Below are positions 9,437 to 18,339 of a DNA stretch of 64,000 nt, piece after piece. The translations under genes were made by a program, and so were the position numbers. The stretch spans positions 34,800 through 98,799 of the forward strand of contig NZ_LMUO01000009.1 of the NCBI RefSeq assembly GCF_009765905.1, written 5' to 3'. Source of the stretch: Mucilaginibacter sp. L196 (GTDB taxonomy: Bacteria; Bacteroidota; Bacteroidia; Sphingobacteriales; Sphingobacteriaceae). Positions within the stretch are counted from its first letter, which is position 1. Each line of letters opens with the position of its first letter. The notes under the pieces were generated by a model. That model was not told the DNA's origin and ran no database searches. It saw nothing but the letters and a program-made list of their open reading frames with translations.

Positions 9437-9902
9437 TTTGTTAACCGTACTGTACCACGAAACGAATGGTACGCCTGGTACAAATGGTACACTTTTGGGG
9501 CCAAAAACTGCTTTAAAAGCACTAAAAAGCCAATTTTAGGTGCCAAATTACCTCTTTTTTTGACCTGAAAACGTGTTTTTTCACCCAAAAACAGTCAAAA
9601 AAGCGTTGTTTTTCGCTCGTTTTTGATCAATTTTACACTGTTTTTTATCGAAATTTAAAAGCAATTCCCCCCGATATAAAGCGCAGGGCCTCGTGCGATA
9701 CCTTTCCCTAGAATAGGGAAAGGAGGAGGATAGGGTAGATCATACGACAGGACTCAAAACAATCTTTGTATGATAAAGCAGGGCCTCGTGCGATACCTTT
9801 CCCTATACTAGGGAAAGGAGGAGGATAGGGTCAATATGCGATAGGGTAAAACAGCGACAAACCATTTTTACCCTAAACTGTTGACTCATCAAACAGGCAG
9901 TT
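9437..9902. repeat. Non-coding interval with a MITE-like block and two 54 bp direct repeats
   Basis: 9450-9509 starts with GTACCACGAAAC and is matched by 54658-54709 after the tRNA-Arg; the T-rich 140 bp that follows is similar in style there too. Two near-identical 54 bp direct repeats lie at 9683-9736 and 9778-9831; each contains a hairpin of the type CCTTTCCCTA..TAGGGAAAGG with 9-10 bp arms. I see no protein gene on the plus strand; the long minus-strand frame overlapping mlaD and this block is not convincing. Confidence 0.75.
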
Positions 9903-10058
9903 ATGAAACAGAAGGAAACTCCACTTAAAGAGGGTGATGCAAAACAAACTGCAAAGCCTGATACCACTAAGCTACAAACCGAACCACCCATCAGCGAAAA
10001 AGATGAGGTAAAACAGGCCGAGGCTAAAACAATTAAAGCCACCCGTAAGCATTTATAA
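9903..10058 (+). CDS. Possible 51-residue hydrophilic small protein
   Basis: ATG-to-TAA frame of 51 residues, almost entirely Lys, Glu, Thr, Gln, Asp and Pro (starts MKQKETPLKEGD, ends KATRKHL). No hydrophobic core, so it would be disordered. It begins right after the 54 bp direct repeats and ends 42 bp before the next lipoprotein gene. No clear ribosome binding site. It could be a genuine small protein or chance; the composition is unlike out-of-frame DNA here. Confidence 0.35.
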   Translation: MKQKETPLKEGDAKQTAKPDTTKLQTEPPISEKDEVKQAEAKTIKATRKHL

Positions 10059-10100
10059 GGCTATCTTTATTAATTTAGGCAATTATTATTATCATCTAAC

Positions 10101-10493
10101 ATGAAATATATATTGCCCTTTGTTGCCTTTATACTGCTGATTCAATCTTGTAAACCAGCTATAAAATCTTCCGATCTTTACGGTACCTGGAAGTATTTAA
10201 AGGTTGAAAACCCTAATGAAAAACCACCAAGTAGTGTACCGCAAGATGAGCTGCAGGTGCAGGCGCCTTATATCAAATTTACTAAAAGCGATAGCCTGAT
10301 CATTATTTGGGGTGGTAAGATGCTAACACATGGTAAATTCCGCATGGATGGCAATAACATCAATTATACAGAAAACCTGCCTGATGGTTTATCAAGGACA
10401 TTCCCATTCTATATTTCAAAAATAGATGGTAAAAACTTAGTGTTTGAAACACTCGGGGAAGAGGGGACAAGGGTTACGGCTGTTAAAGAGTAA
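10101..10493 (+). CDS. Lipocalin-like lipoprotein, function unknown
   Basis: 130 residues. A short signal peptide with lipobox FILLIQSC makes Cys17 the likely lipidated residue. The mature part begins with LYGTWKYLKVE and continues with alternating strands (YIKFTKSDSLIIIWGGK, HGKFRMDGNNINY), the pattern of the small lipocalin-like domain found in many Bacteroidota lipoproteins. Ligand and role are not known. It is a single gene with its own upstream gap. Confidence 0.75.
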   Translation: MKYILPFVAFILLIQSCKPAIKSSDLYGTWKYLKVENPNEKPPSSVPQDELQVQAPYIKFTKSDSLIIIWGGKMLTHGKFRMDGNNINYTENLPDGLSRTFPFYISKIDGKNLVFETLGEEGTRVTAVKE

Positions 10494-10544
10494 CTTATTA
10501 TTTATCTTGTGATTACTTAAAAAGTTATTTTTCTACTTTTAACT

Positions 10545-11258
10545 ATGATTAAGACCTACCTATCACTTGTCTGGTTATTAGTTGCACTAGTAATCACAAC
10601 CTCTGCATCAGCTCAGTTAAGTATTAAGCTAGCTGGTAAAACACACAAAATACCAAAATTCAATAAAACTGTTAGTTCTTCAGATGATTCGTTTACGCTT
10701 AGGATAGATTCTATGTATATGAGTTATCACATACTTGAACCATTGTCATCGTCTCTCTGTCAGTTTGAAGTAAGGTGTTCCTATTCGGGGATGACTACTA
10801 ATGAGTATCAAATCAATGTTTTAAAAGCCGATAAAGACAGTCTCTGGTGGGAGCAGTATTTTATTCAGCGAACAACAGGACGTGCCCCAGTAGCTACAAG
10901 ATATATCGAAATAGGCAAAGGTCGCGGCTCTCTTCCTGAATATCTGTCAATAGTTATTAAGCGAAATTCAATAGCTGTTGGTTCCTATTCTGTTATTGAT
11001 AGCCTTATACACTTAGGTTTGTTTACCCAACCAAGTATGGATGTAATCTTATCGAACTTAAGGAAGAAGAATGTTAGCCTTCAAAAGGCCGCTATAATGG
11101 ACTGTTGTAGTCCGATGCTATTCAACATTAAGGTTAATGAACACTATCGTAGGTTTATATATGATGATTATTCATTTCAAAGGAATCCTAATGTAAAAGA
11201 GCTTGCTGATGCCAGCAAGCTTGTCAATACGTTCTTATATATCGCTTCGGATAGATAA
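10545..11258 (+). CDS. Secreted protein of unknown function
   Basis: 237 residues. The N-terminus has a clear signal peptide (hydrophobic core LVWLLVALVITT, cleavage after ASA). The mature protein has no motif I recognise; it contains two cysteines adjacent to each other (MDCCSP) late in the chain. Base composition is a little more AT-rich and the codon use less biased than in the neighbouring housekeeping genes, which may point to weak expression or recent acquisition. Located 51 bp after the lipoprotein gene, possibly cotranscribed. Confidence 0.65.
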   Translation: MIKTYLSLVWLLVALVITTSASAQLSIKLAGKTHKIPKFNKTVSSSDDSFTLRIDSMYMSYHILEPLSSSLCQFEVRCSYSGMTTNEYQINVLKADKDSLWWEQYFIQRTTGRAPVATRYIEIGKGRGSLPEYLSIVIKRNSIAVGSYSVIDSLIHLGLFTQPSMDVILSNLRKKNVSLQKAAIMDCCSPMLFNIKVNEHYRRFIYDDYSFQRNPNVKELADASKLVNTFLYIASDR

Positions 11259-11315
11259 TGAAATTGCAAGCAGACGAGCGCAGCTAGTTGCGCTTAATGA
11301 ATACGCAATTAAAAA

Positions 11316-12542
11316 TTAATGCCCCACAGGCATCGCTGATGCGTCCGGTTTAATCTCCTCAACAATAAACCTTCGGCCAATAAGTAGCACGCCTAAAGCT
11401 ACAACTGATGATGCTGTAACAATTACCGCCATTGATAGCGGAGAAATGTTCTTAAATAAACTAACAAAATAAGTTGCCAGCGCCCCTATACCCAACTGCA
11501 TAGCGCCCATTAATGATGATGCCGTGCCTCCATTTTTAGAGAATGGCGCTAATGATAGCGCTGAAGCATTTGGGTTGATGATACCTACACCACATAATAT
11601 CAGGAATATCATTGCCAGTGTTCCGGTCAATCCAAACCAACCGTTTAGTGATTCAATTAAATAAAGTATAGCCACTATAACCTGGCCAATCAGGGCGACG
11701 ATCACTATCCTTTCGCTCCTGAAGTATTTCAGCAATACATTGTTTAGCTGGCTTGAGCCGACAAACGCTATTGACAGGAAGGCGAATATCCAACCGTAAA
11801 CCTTGCCGCTTACATGAAAGTAATCCATAAATACAGCAGGCGACCCTGCTACGTAAGCAAACAGCCCCGCAAAGGCCAGTGAGGTAGTTATAGCATAAGT
11901 ATAAAACTGCGGCACTTTAATTACGGATATAAAATTATTGATGATAGGTAGTGGCTTTAAGGAGAAAGAGGGGTCGGGTTTATAGCTCTCAGGCAAGGCG
12001 AAAATTACTGCTATCAATATTAATATAGCAATACTCATCAGCATAATAAATACCGATTGCCAGCCAAAAGCCGCTGTAAGGTAACTACCGACAGTAGGGG
12101 CAATTATTGGCGATGCGCCAAGCACCAGTATCAGCAAAGCAAAAACCTTGGCATTATCTTTAACCGGGAAAATATCGCGTACCATAGCCATGGAGGCTAC
12201 ACCAGCGGCGCAACTGCCCAATGCCTGTACAAAACGAAGTATGATAAGCGTGTTGATTGATGTTGCAGAAAAACATCCAACCGAAACAATAATATAAAGC
12301 GCCAAGCCAAAATATAATGGCCTCTTGCGGCCAAAACGGTCCATCATCGGCCCATAAAATAACTGCCCTAATGCCAGGCCTATAAAAAAGCTGGATAAGG
12401 AGCGGTCAACCTGGCCAATGTCGGTATGTAAGGCTTTGGCAATAGCCGGGAAACCCGGCAGGTACATATCAATACTAAAAGGGCTCAACGCGGTCAACAG
12501 ACCCAATATCAGGATAAGAAAGAAGTAACGTTTACGGGTCAT
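11316..12542 (-). CDS. Bcr/CflA-family multidrug efflux MFS transporter
   Basis: 408 residues, 12 transmembrane helices. The N-terminal sequence LSPFSIDMYLPGFPAIAKAL and the loop motif GPMMDRFGRKRPL are the hallmarks of the Bcr/CflA drug:proton antiporter group. Helix 5 contains the antiporter motif C-like segment LGASPIIAPTVGSYL. Family members export bicyclomycin, chloramphenicol or sulfonamides; the actual substrate is not determinable. An upstream promoter core faces it on the minus strand. Confidence 0.9.
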   Translation of the reverse strand: MTRKRYFFLILILGLLTALSPFSIDMYLPGFPAIAKALHTDIGQVDRSLSSFFIGLALGQLFYGPMMDRFGRKRPLYFGLALYIIVSVGCFSATSINTLIILRFVQALGSCAAGVASMAMVRDIFPVKDNAKVFALLILVLGASPIIAPTVGSYLTAAFGWQSVFIMLMSIAILILIAVIFALPESYKPDPSFSLKPLPIINNFISVIKVPQFYTYAITTSLAFAGLFAYVAGSPAVFMDYFHVSGKVYGWIFAFLSIAFVGSSQLNNVLLKYFRSERIVIVALIGQVIVAILYLIESLNGWFGLTGTLAMIFLILCGVGIINPNASALSLAPFSKNGGTASSLMGAMQLGIGALATYFVSLFKNISPLSMAVIVTASSVVALGVLLIGRRFIVEEIKPDASAMPVGH

Positions 12543-12563
12543 GTATTAATAAATAGCTGCGCA

Positions 12564-12571
12564 CAAAGGTA
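12564..12571 (-). promoter_or_regulatory. Bacteroidota -7 promoter core (TACCTTTG on minus strand)
   Basis: CAAAGGTA on the plus strand, a perfect TAnnTTTG on the minus strand, 21 bp before the Bcr/CflA start codon. Confidence 0.5.
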
Positions 12572-12597
12572 ACAATTGCAGTTTGATAGAATGGGTG

Positions 12598-13128
12598 CTA
12601 TTTAGCAGGCTCCCATAATTCAATTTTATTGCCTTCCAGGTCAAGTATATGTACAAATTTGCCGTAGGGGGAGTCTTCAATTTTATCTACTATGGTTACC
12701 CCATTGCTTTTTAAATCCGCCACTAATCCTTCAAGGTCTTCTACCCGGTAGTTGATCATAAAGTCTTTTTTTGAAGGCTCAAAATATTTAGTATCCTCTT
12801 TAAACGGACTCCAGCTGGTTGATCCTTCTTTTTTAGGGTCATCCTTTTCCAGCCAATCAAAAGTGGCGCCGTAGTCGGTAGTCGCTATTCCAAGGTTTTT
12901 GGCGTACCATTCCCTCATTAATTTCGGGTCGTCGCTTTTAAAAAATATACCGCCAATGCCGGTTACTTTTTTTGATTGAGATTTCTGTTGATCGCTCATA
13001 ATTGTTTTTTTTTGATGGTTAGGTAATGCAAAAACGTCAGACATGTTTAATCCGACACCGACCGCAACTGCCCCGGTAACCGACTTCTTTATAAAGTCGC
13101 GTCGGGAATTGTTTTCAGTTTTTTTCAT
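12598..13128 (-). CDS. VOC (glyoxalase-fold) protein with Tat-type leader
   Basis: 176 residues. The N-terminus SRRDFIKKSVTGAVAVG has a twin-arginine export motif followed by a hydrophobic stretch, and a vicinal-oxygen-chelate domain follows (about residues 55-175: GIGGIFFKSDDPKLMREWY, ending ILDLEGNKIELWEP with the metal-ligand Glu typical of this superfamily). An internal ATG (MSDQQKSQSKK, residue 44) would give the bare cytoplasmic VOC protein, so two forms are possible. The Tat leader on such a small domain suggests a leader acquired by fusion. Substrate unknown. Confidence 0.8.
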   Translation of the reverse strand: MKKTENNSRRDFIKKSVTGAVAVGVGLNMSDVFALPNHQKKTIMSDQQKSQSKKVTGIGGIFFKSDDPKLMREWYAKNLGIATTDYGATFDWLEKDDPKKEGSTSWSPFKEDTKYFEPSKKDFMINYRVEDLEGLVADLKSNGVTIVDKIEDSPYGKFVHILDLEGNKIELWEPAK

Positions 13129-13221
13129 GTATGCAATTTAAGCATTGCAACAATATAAAATAGTAGGCCGCAAAAAGTTCAAAATCAACAATTGTTATTA
13201 CTTTAGGCGGGGGATGTGTAA

Positions 13222-13330
13222 GCTTCGGCAAAAGCCCCCTCTAAATCTCCCCCGGTTGGGGAGACTTTTGCTTCAGTCTTTATTAAAGCCCTCCCTTCCG
13301 GGGAGGGTTGGGTGGGGCTTTTGCCGAAGT
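13222..13330. repeat. Intergenic inverted-repeat element with G/C-rich hairpin ends
   Basis: The ends are a perfect 16 bp inverted repeat: CTTCGGCAAAAGCCCC at 13223-13238 and its complement at 13314-13329. Inside are two further hairpins (CTCCCCCGG..GGGGAG type and CCTCCC..GGGAGG type). A related element lies at 35322-35458. It explains the spurious open frame here. Confidence 0.75.
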
Positions 13331-13370
13331 TATTTTGACAACTTTGCTTATTAAATATTTATAAATATCA

Positions 13371-14687
13371 ATGGCTATACTATCTATCTTAATTTGTCTT
13401 GTTCTGTTAGTAATACTGGTTACCTGGGCAAAACTTAATCCCTTTGTTGCCTTTTTAATCGTATCCATTTTGGCTGGCTTATTATTGGGCATTCCTATGG
13501 GTAAGGTTATTGCTTCTGTTCAACAAGGCTTGGGCGATACATTGGGCCAGTTAGCCATCATCATTTGCCTTGGAGCTATGTTAGGCAAGCTGATAGCTGT
13601 TAGCGGCGCGGCTCAACAAATTACCGAAACCATGGTAAGTGCCGTTGGCGAAAAGCGTATCCAATGGGCTATGGTAGTTACAGGCTTTATTGTGGGGATA
13701 CCTTTGTTTTACGGGATAGGTTTTGTGTTGTTGGTACCGTTCATCTTTTCGGTGGTTTATAAATATAAACTGCCTGCGGTTTATATTGGTTTACCTATGC
13801 TGGCGGCATTGTCAGTTACGCATGGTTTTTTACCACCGCACCCATCGCCAACGGCCTTGGTGGTGATGTTTCATGCCAATATGGGGCTTACGCTTATTTA
13901 CGGCTTAATGATAGCCATACCCGCTATTATACTGGCCGGGCCGGTATTTGCTCAAACACTTAAAAATATTCCTTCACAGCCGCTAAAAACGTTCGTGGCT
14001 GATGAACTGCCACCTGATAAACTTCCCGGGAGTTTCAAAAGCTTTTTTACGGCCTTGCTTCCGGTTATATTGCTAATGCTTACGGCATTGTTGCCTTTTG
14101 TTATTCATGGTAAAGGCCCACTATTACAAATAGTGTCTTTTATAGGCGATCCTGCCATAGTGATGATCATATCGCTATTAGTAGCAACTTTTACATTAGG
14201 TATCACCCAACAAAAAAACATGAAACAGTTGGGCGATATTTATGGCGATGCCCTAAAAGATATTGCTCTTATATTACTTATTATCGGTGGCTCGGGTGCA
14301 TTTAAACAAGTGCTTACCGATAGCGGGGTAACAACCCAAATTGCAAATGCGCTGCAAACCTACCCGCTGTCGCCACTTATTTTGGGTTGGCTCATAGCTG
14401 CCATCATCCGGATCTGTATAGGTTCGGCAACCATTGCCGGTTTAACCGCTGCCGGTATTGTATCGGCATTGGTGCTGCAAGGCCATGTAAACCCTAATTT
14501 AATGGTATTGTCGATAGGGGCGGGTAGCTTAGCTTTTTCGCATGTTAACGATTCGGGCTTTTGGCTGTTTAAGGAGTATTTTAACCTAACGGTTAAGGAT
14601 ACCTTTCGTTCCTGGTCGGTAATGGAATCATTAGTCTCATTTATTGGCCTGGCCGGTGTTTTACTGCTTAATCTGGTTGTTAAATAA
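13371..14687 (+). CDS. GntP-family gluconate:H+ symporter
   Basis: 438 residues with 12 or more membrane helices. Strong family features: the N-terminal KLNPFVAFLIVSILAGLLLG, GAMLGKLIAVSGAAQQI, HGFLPPHPSPTALVVMF in the middle (the PPHPGP-like motif of the family) and the C-terminal HVNDSGFWLFKEYF. It should import gluconate or a related sugar acid with protons. No gluconate kinase or dehydratase gene is next to it; the nearest sugar kinase is 12 kb away. Confidence 0.92.
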   Translation: MAILSILICLVLLVILVTWAKLNPFVAFLIVSILAGLLLGIPMGKVIASVQQGLGDTLGQLAIIICLGAMLGKLIAVSGAAQQITETMVSAVGEKRIQWAMVVTGFIVGIPLFYGIGFVLLVPFIFSVVYKYKLPAVYIGLPMLAALSVTHGFLPPHPSPTALVVMFHANMGLTLIYGLMIAIPAIILAGPVFAQTLKNIPSQPLKTFVADELPPDKLPGSFKSFFTALLPVILLMLTALLPFVIHGKGPLLQIVSFIGDPAIVMIISLLVATFTLGITQQKNMKQLGDIYGDALKDIALILLIIGGSGAFKQVLTDSGVTTQIANALQTYPLSPLILGWLIAAIIRICIGSATIAGLTAAGIVSALVLQGHVNPNLMVLSIGAGSLAFSHVNDSGFWLFKEYFNLTVKDTFRSWSVMESLVSFIGLAGVLLLNLVVK

Positions 14688-14788
14688 TTCTTTAATAATT
14701 AATTGCGGGTAACAATTTAATAATATAAAAAACATAGTATTTGGCATGTTTCATGTACGAATATTAGTAATTATTAAATTAAAATGCC

Positions 14789-15268
14789 ATGAAAAATCGA
14801 ATCGTAAAAACAGTTGTTTTTGTATTAGTAATGGGGTTTATGTCTTACAGCTCAATGGCTCAAAGTAAGGAGCCAATGACTGTATCTAACGCGTTTTCGG
14901 CCAGATACCCATCTGCGCAATTAAAGAACTGGAAAATGAAAAATGATACCTGTATTGCTATGTTCAATATGGACAAGAGGCACTATAAAGCATATTACAC
15001 GACAGCTGGAAACTGGATTAAAACCGAAAGAAATGTTAAACACATATCAACCCTGCCAATGCCGGCCCAGGTATATTTAAAACATAGTAAATATGCAAGT
15101 TGGCACATTGATAACCTTGCGAAGGTTCAAACACCAATGCACAACATTTATATGGTTCAGATTGATAACCATAGCGGGAATACTTCTTACGAAAATGTAG
15201 GTTCTGATGAAACCGAAAATCTATATTTTAATAGTAAAGGCGATTTAGTAGCTGCAAACAGGCAGTAA
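14789..15268 (+). CDS. Secreted PepSY-like protein
   Basis: 159 residues with a signal peptide (hydrophobic core VKTVVFVLVMGFMSY, cleavage near SMAQ). The mature part has the pattern of the small PepSY-like/DUF2874 domain of Bacteroidota: an opening helix VSNAFSARYPSAQLKNWK, then short strands including YKAYYTTAGNWIKTE and a C-terminal LYFNSKGDLV. These domains are thought to be periplasmic inhibitors or binding modules. It is followed by a strong terminator hairpin. Confidence 0.7.
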   Translation: MKNRIVKTVVFVLVMGFMSYSSMAQSKEPMTVSNAFSARYPSAQLKNWKMKNDTCIAMFNMDKRHYKAYYTTAGNWIKTERNVKHISTLPMPAQVYLKHSKYASWHIDNLAKVQTPMHNIYMVQIDNHSGNTSYENVGSDETENLYFNSKGDLVAANRQ

Positions 15269-15292
15269 ACGAATAAAAATATTTAAGTTTAC

Positions 15293-15326
15293 AAAAAACA
15301 CTCCCCAGCAAAGGAGTGTTTTTTTG
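15293..15326 (+). terminator. Intrinsic terminator after the PepSY-like gene
   Basis: AAAAACACTCC, loop CCAGCAAA, GGAGTGTTTTTTT. An 8-11 bp stem followed by a T-run, 25 bp after the stop codon. Confidence 0.85.
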
Positions 15327-15405
15327 TTTAATTATACTTAATTAAAACTTCAACTGTTATTATGTATACCCTAAACAGTAATTGTAAAACCCCGTTTAAT
15401 AAGTA

Positions 15406-16641
15406 ATGATAAAAAAGGTACTCGTATTTTTTTTCTGTATGATGCCTGGCCTTTTGTTCGCACAAAACATCTATCGGAGTATAGATACCTCCCGGTTTAC
15501 TGATGATACCATCCCCCAACGTGATGTGATTGATATTTTTCGTTCCGTTTTCACAATCAAAAGCCGCCCCCCTTTGGGCGAAGAAAAAAAACGTTTCTAT
15601 TTTTCGTTTTTACCTGTTGGTAGTTCTGTTGTACAGGGGCCTGGCAAGGCGTTTATTACATCAACCACCGGTGCATTTTATTTGGGTAATAAAGATAATA
15701 CCAGCATATCAACCATAAGTTTTACACCCTATTTTAATTTTAAAGGCCGATATGGTATACCTATTCATTCCAATATTTGGTTAAAGAATGACAATTGGAA
15801 TATACAGGGCGATACTCGATTTTTGGTATATCCGGTTACTACATGGGGGCTAACGGGTAATAAACCTGAAAGCGATGGTTTTTTACTTAATTATAAGTAC
15901 GTGCGCTTTTATCAAAGTGTGCTTAAGCGTATTGATGATGATTTTTATGTTGGTATAGGTTACGATCTGGATTATTATCTCGATTTGGATATTAAACCTA
16001 CAGATGTAAATGCTTTCAGAAATTATACGGGTTATCAGTATGGGACAACTGCCGATAAAAACTCTTTTTCTTCGGGCCCAACCCTTAACTTATTATATGA
16101 TACCCGTAAGGATAATAACCTGTTTAACCCCCTGCCTGGCTTTTATGCCAACTTAATATATCGTTATAGCTCGGTGCCGTTGGGTAGCGATAATAGCTGG
16201 CAATCCCTGTATATCGATTTGCGTAAGTATATAGCAATTACTAATAACGGCCCTAAAAATATACTGGCATTTTGGTCCTATTACTGGACTTCGCTTACAC
16301 CCGGCACGCCTTATCTTGATCTGCCCAGTATCGGCATGGACCCTTATCAACGATCAGGCCGGGGCATTGAGCAGAGCCGTTACCGCGGGCAGCGCTTATT
16401 TTACTTTGAGGCCGAATACCGCCGCGACATTACCGCCAATGGGCTATTAGGCTTTGTTGCTTTTACCAATATAAACTCAACCAGCGAGATAAATACAAAC
16501 CGTTTTGTGTACTGGCACCCGGCTGGTGGTGCAGGCCTCAGAATTAAGTTCAACAAAAAATCAAATACAAATATTGCGTTGGATTATGGCTTCAGTAAAA
16601 ACTATGGGGCGATACTTATAAACCTTGGCGAGGCTTTTTAA
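15406..16641 (+). CDS. Outer membrane beta-barrel protein (BamA/D15-like surface antigen)
   Basis: 411 residues with a signal peptide (FFFCMMPGLLFAQ). The rest is mostly amphipathic beta strands ending in a terminal strand NYGAILINLGEAF with an aromatic C-terminal residue, as required for Bam-dependent insertion. The segment LLYDTRKDNNLFNPLPGFYANL and a late FVAFTNINS region resemble the barrel domain of Omp85/D15 surface antigens, but there are no POTRA repeats, so it is a barrel-only member. Such proteins are often annotated as BamA/TamA family; function unknown. Confidence 0.8.
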   Translation: MIKKVLVFFFCMMPGLLFAQNIYRSIDTSRFTDDTIPQRDVIDIFRSVFTIKSRPPLGEEKKRFYFSFLPVGSSVVQGPGKAFITSTTGAFYLGNKDNTSISTISFTPYFNFKGRYGIPIHSNIWLKNDNWNIQGDTRFLVYPVTTWGLTGNKPESDGFLLNYKYVRFYQSVLKRIDDDFYVGIGYDLDYYLDLDIKPTDVNAFRNYTGYQYGTTADKNSFSSGPTLNLLYDTRKDNNLFNPLPGFYANLIYRYSSVPLGSDNSWQSLYIDLRKYIAITNNGPKNILAFWSYYWTSLTPGTPYLDLPSIGMDPYQRSGRGIEQSRYRGQRLFYFEAEYRRDITANGLLGFVAFTNINSTSEINTNRFVYWHPAGGAGLRIKFNKKSNTNIALDYGFSKNYGAILINLGEAF

Positions 16642-16836
16642 ATATTTACTTCTATATAATAAATGTAGATAACTATTTGATTGTTATATAGTTGCAATTG
16701 TTTTGCATATATTTAATAATGTGCTTTAAAATACTATATTTGTTTAGCACAAATAGATTAGCCTGATACTCTTTATTTATAGGATAATATCATTCTTTAT
16801 AAGAAATTCACCCCTGTTTGTCGTCACTTAAAATCT

Positions 16837-17199
16837 ATGTTAAAACGTATTTTAGTATTGGATGATAATCAGGATATCCTTGATATTGTGCAGGAAACCT
16901 TGGCTTATGAGCAATTTGATGTTAAATGCGTTACACGCGGCATAGATGTTTTGCCAATGGTTCAGGAATTTTTGCCTGATCTGGTAATTTTGGATTATCG
17001 TGTAGCCGGAGCCAACGGTGGCGAGATATGCAGACAAATAAAAGCGCATCCTAAATTTAATACAATCCCGGTAATTATTTTTTCAGCCTATATCAACAGG
17101 GATAGTGAGCTTTTAGCCTATGGTTGCGATGCCATAATCAACAAACCATTTGATTTAACCGAATTGATTGAAAAGGTAAATAATTTAGTATCGAAATAA
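16837..17199 (+). CDS. Single-domain response regulator (receiver only)
   Basis: 120 residues, just a CheY-like receiver domain. The acidic pair DD is in LVLDDNQDIL, the phosphoacceptor is Asp53 in LVILDYR, the conserved Ser/Thr is in IIFSAY and the Lys is in INKPFDL. No output domain, so it should pass phosphate to, or act by binding, another protein. No histidine kinase is nearby. It is a close paralogue of the receiver gene 500 bp downstream. Confidence 0.88.
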   Translation: MLKRILVLDDNQDILDIVQETLAYEQFDVKCVTRGIDVLPMVQEFLPDLVILDYRVAGANGGEICRQIKAHPKFNTIPVIIFSAYINRDSELLAYGCDAIINKPFDLTELIEKVNNLVSK

Positions 17200-17305
17200 A
17201 TTATTGCCTGGTTTGTAGTTAGTATAAATTAATTACGTTATTCATAATCTAGGCTTGTATTTAATTAGTTACATTGTTGATTTTTTTTAATAAGTCGAAT
17301 AAAAA

Positions 17306-17527
17306 TTGCGTAATTCGTATTTTTTATACGATATAAGCTTGAATAAATATCTAACCTCCTACAAAGATTACGTTTGTCCAAAATGTGGATCTCATTTTCA
17401 TTATCAATTGCACCGCAGCTCTCTTGCAAAAGTAATATCCATAGTTAAACCGAGGCGACGTTTCTTCTGCGCCAAATGCAAGAAAGCCTATAATATTAAA
17501 TTGGATAAAACTTCGTCCGACTTATAA
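17306..17527 (+). CDS. Small zinc-ribbon protein
   Basis: 73 residues from a TTG start (no ATG or GTG in frame; a second TTG at 17339 is possible). It carries two CxxC knuckles, CPKC at residues about 24-27 and CAKC about 55-58, separated by a basic stretch (KPRRRFF), which is a zinc-ribbon layout. It may bind nucleic acid. It is placed between two receiver-domain genes but separated from each by more than 100 bp. The start codon is uncertain; the cysteine spacing makes the frame credible. Confidence 0.6.
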   Translation: MRNSYFLYDISLNKYLTSYKDYVCPKCGSHFHYQLHRSSLAKVISIVKPRRRFFCAKCKKAYNIKLDKTSSDL

Positions 17528-17701
17528 AAAATCAGAATAACTGCCCTGGTTATGCCTCACCCACTGATAATTTATACTTTAAATTATATATTAAAAGTTA
17601 AATTTAGTATATAATACGCACAATAAAGCGGTAAAGTCCCCTGTCTGTTTAAAAATAAGGTATTTATATGATTTTGGTACAGGAATTGTACATATAATAA
17701 T

Positions 17702-18109
17702 ATGGAAGCAGCAGGAAATGATTTCGGCGATAACGTAATAGAAATGAAAAGGATTTTAGCGGTGGATGACAACCAGGATATTTTAGATGTTTTACGTTAT
17801 ATTTTAGAAGATTCAGGTTATGAAGTAGATACACTCAGCGACGGTCATGATCTATTCAAACAAATAGAAAAAAGCCATCCCGACTTAATATTACTTGATA
17901 TTATGCTTGGCGATATGGATGGCCGCGTATTATGTAAAAACGTTAAACAAGCTGCTGAAACCCATAATATTCCTGTTATTTTAGTTTCTGCAAGCCATAA
18001 TATTGCTGATAGCATGAAACAAAATGGCGCGCCCGACGACTTTATTGCAAAACCATTTGATATGCATGTATTGCTTAATTCTATTGAGCGTCAGTTAGCT
18101 GCAGCATAA
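17702..18109 (+). CDS. Single-domain response regulator (receiver only)
   Basis: 135 residues from ATG 17702, or 121 from ATG 17744 (MKRILAVDDNQDIL), which matches the start of its paralogue at 16837 better. Receiver features: DD pair, phosphoacceptor Asp in LILLDIMLGDMDG, Ser in LVSASH, Lys in IAKPFDM. No output domain. Together with the first receiver it may belong to a phosphorelay whose kinase is encoded elsewhere. Confidence 0.88.
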   Translation: MEAAGNDFGDNVIEMKRILAVDDNQDILDVLRYILEDSGYEVDTLSDGHDLFKQIEKSHPDLILLDIMLGDMDGRVLCKNVKQAAETHNIPVILVSASHNIADSMKQNGAPDDFIAKPFDMHVLLNSIERQLAAA

Positions 18110-18339
18110 AATAATTTAGTCATTGTACGTTAATCATATTTTTCGTATATTTAAATGTTGCCCCGCTTTTATGATTCCCGTAAACTCATATATGGAATCT
18201 TTTAAAAAAATACTTTTCCACATCAATACCAACCTGTAATTTAGCATCGTTAAAACGTTGTTTATCCACATTTGTGAATTACTAATGTGGATTACATTTT
18301 TACGATAACGCTATTTTAGCAACTTGTAAGTCGCATCTT

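Noticed and set aside
8932-9588. 218-codon minus-strand frame over the end of mlaD
   Set aside because: It runs antisense through the helical tail of mlaD, is very Leu/Ala/Cys-rich without domain features, and ends in repeats.
13145-13354. 69-codon plus-strand frame before gntP
   Set aside because: It covers the G/C-rich inverted-repeat element and has no protein-like features.
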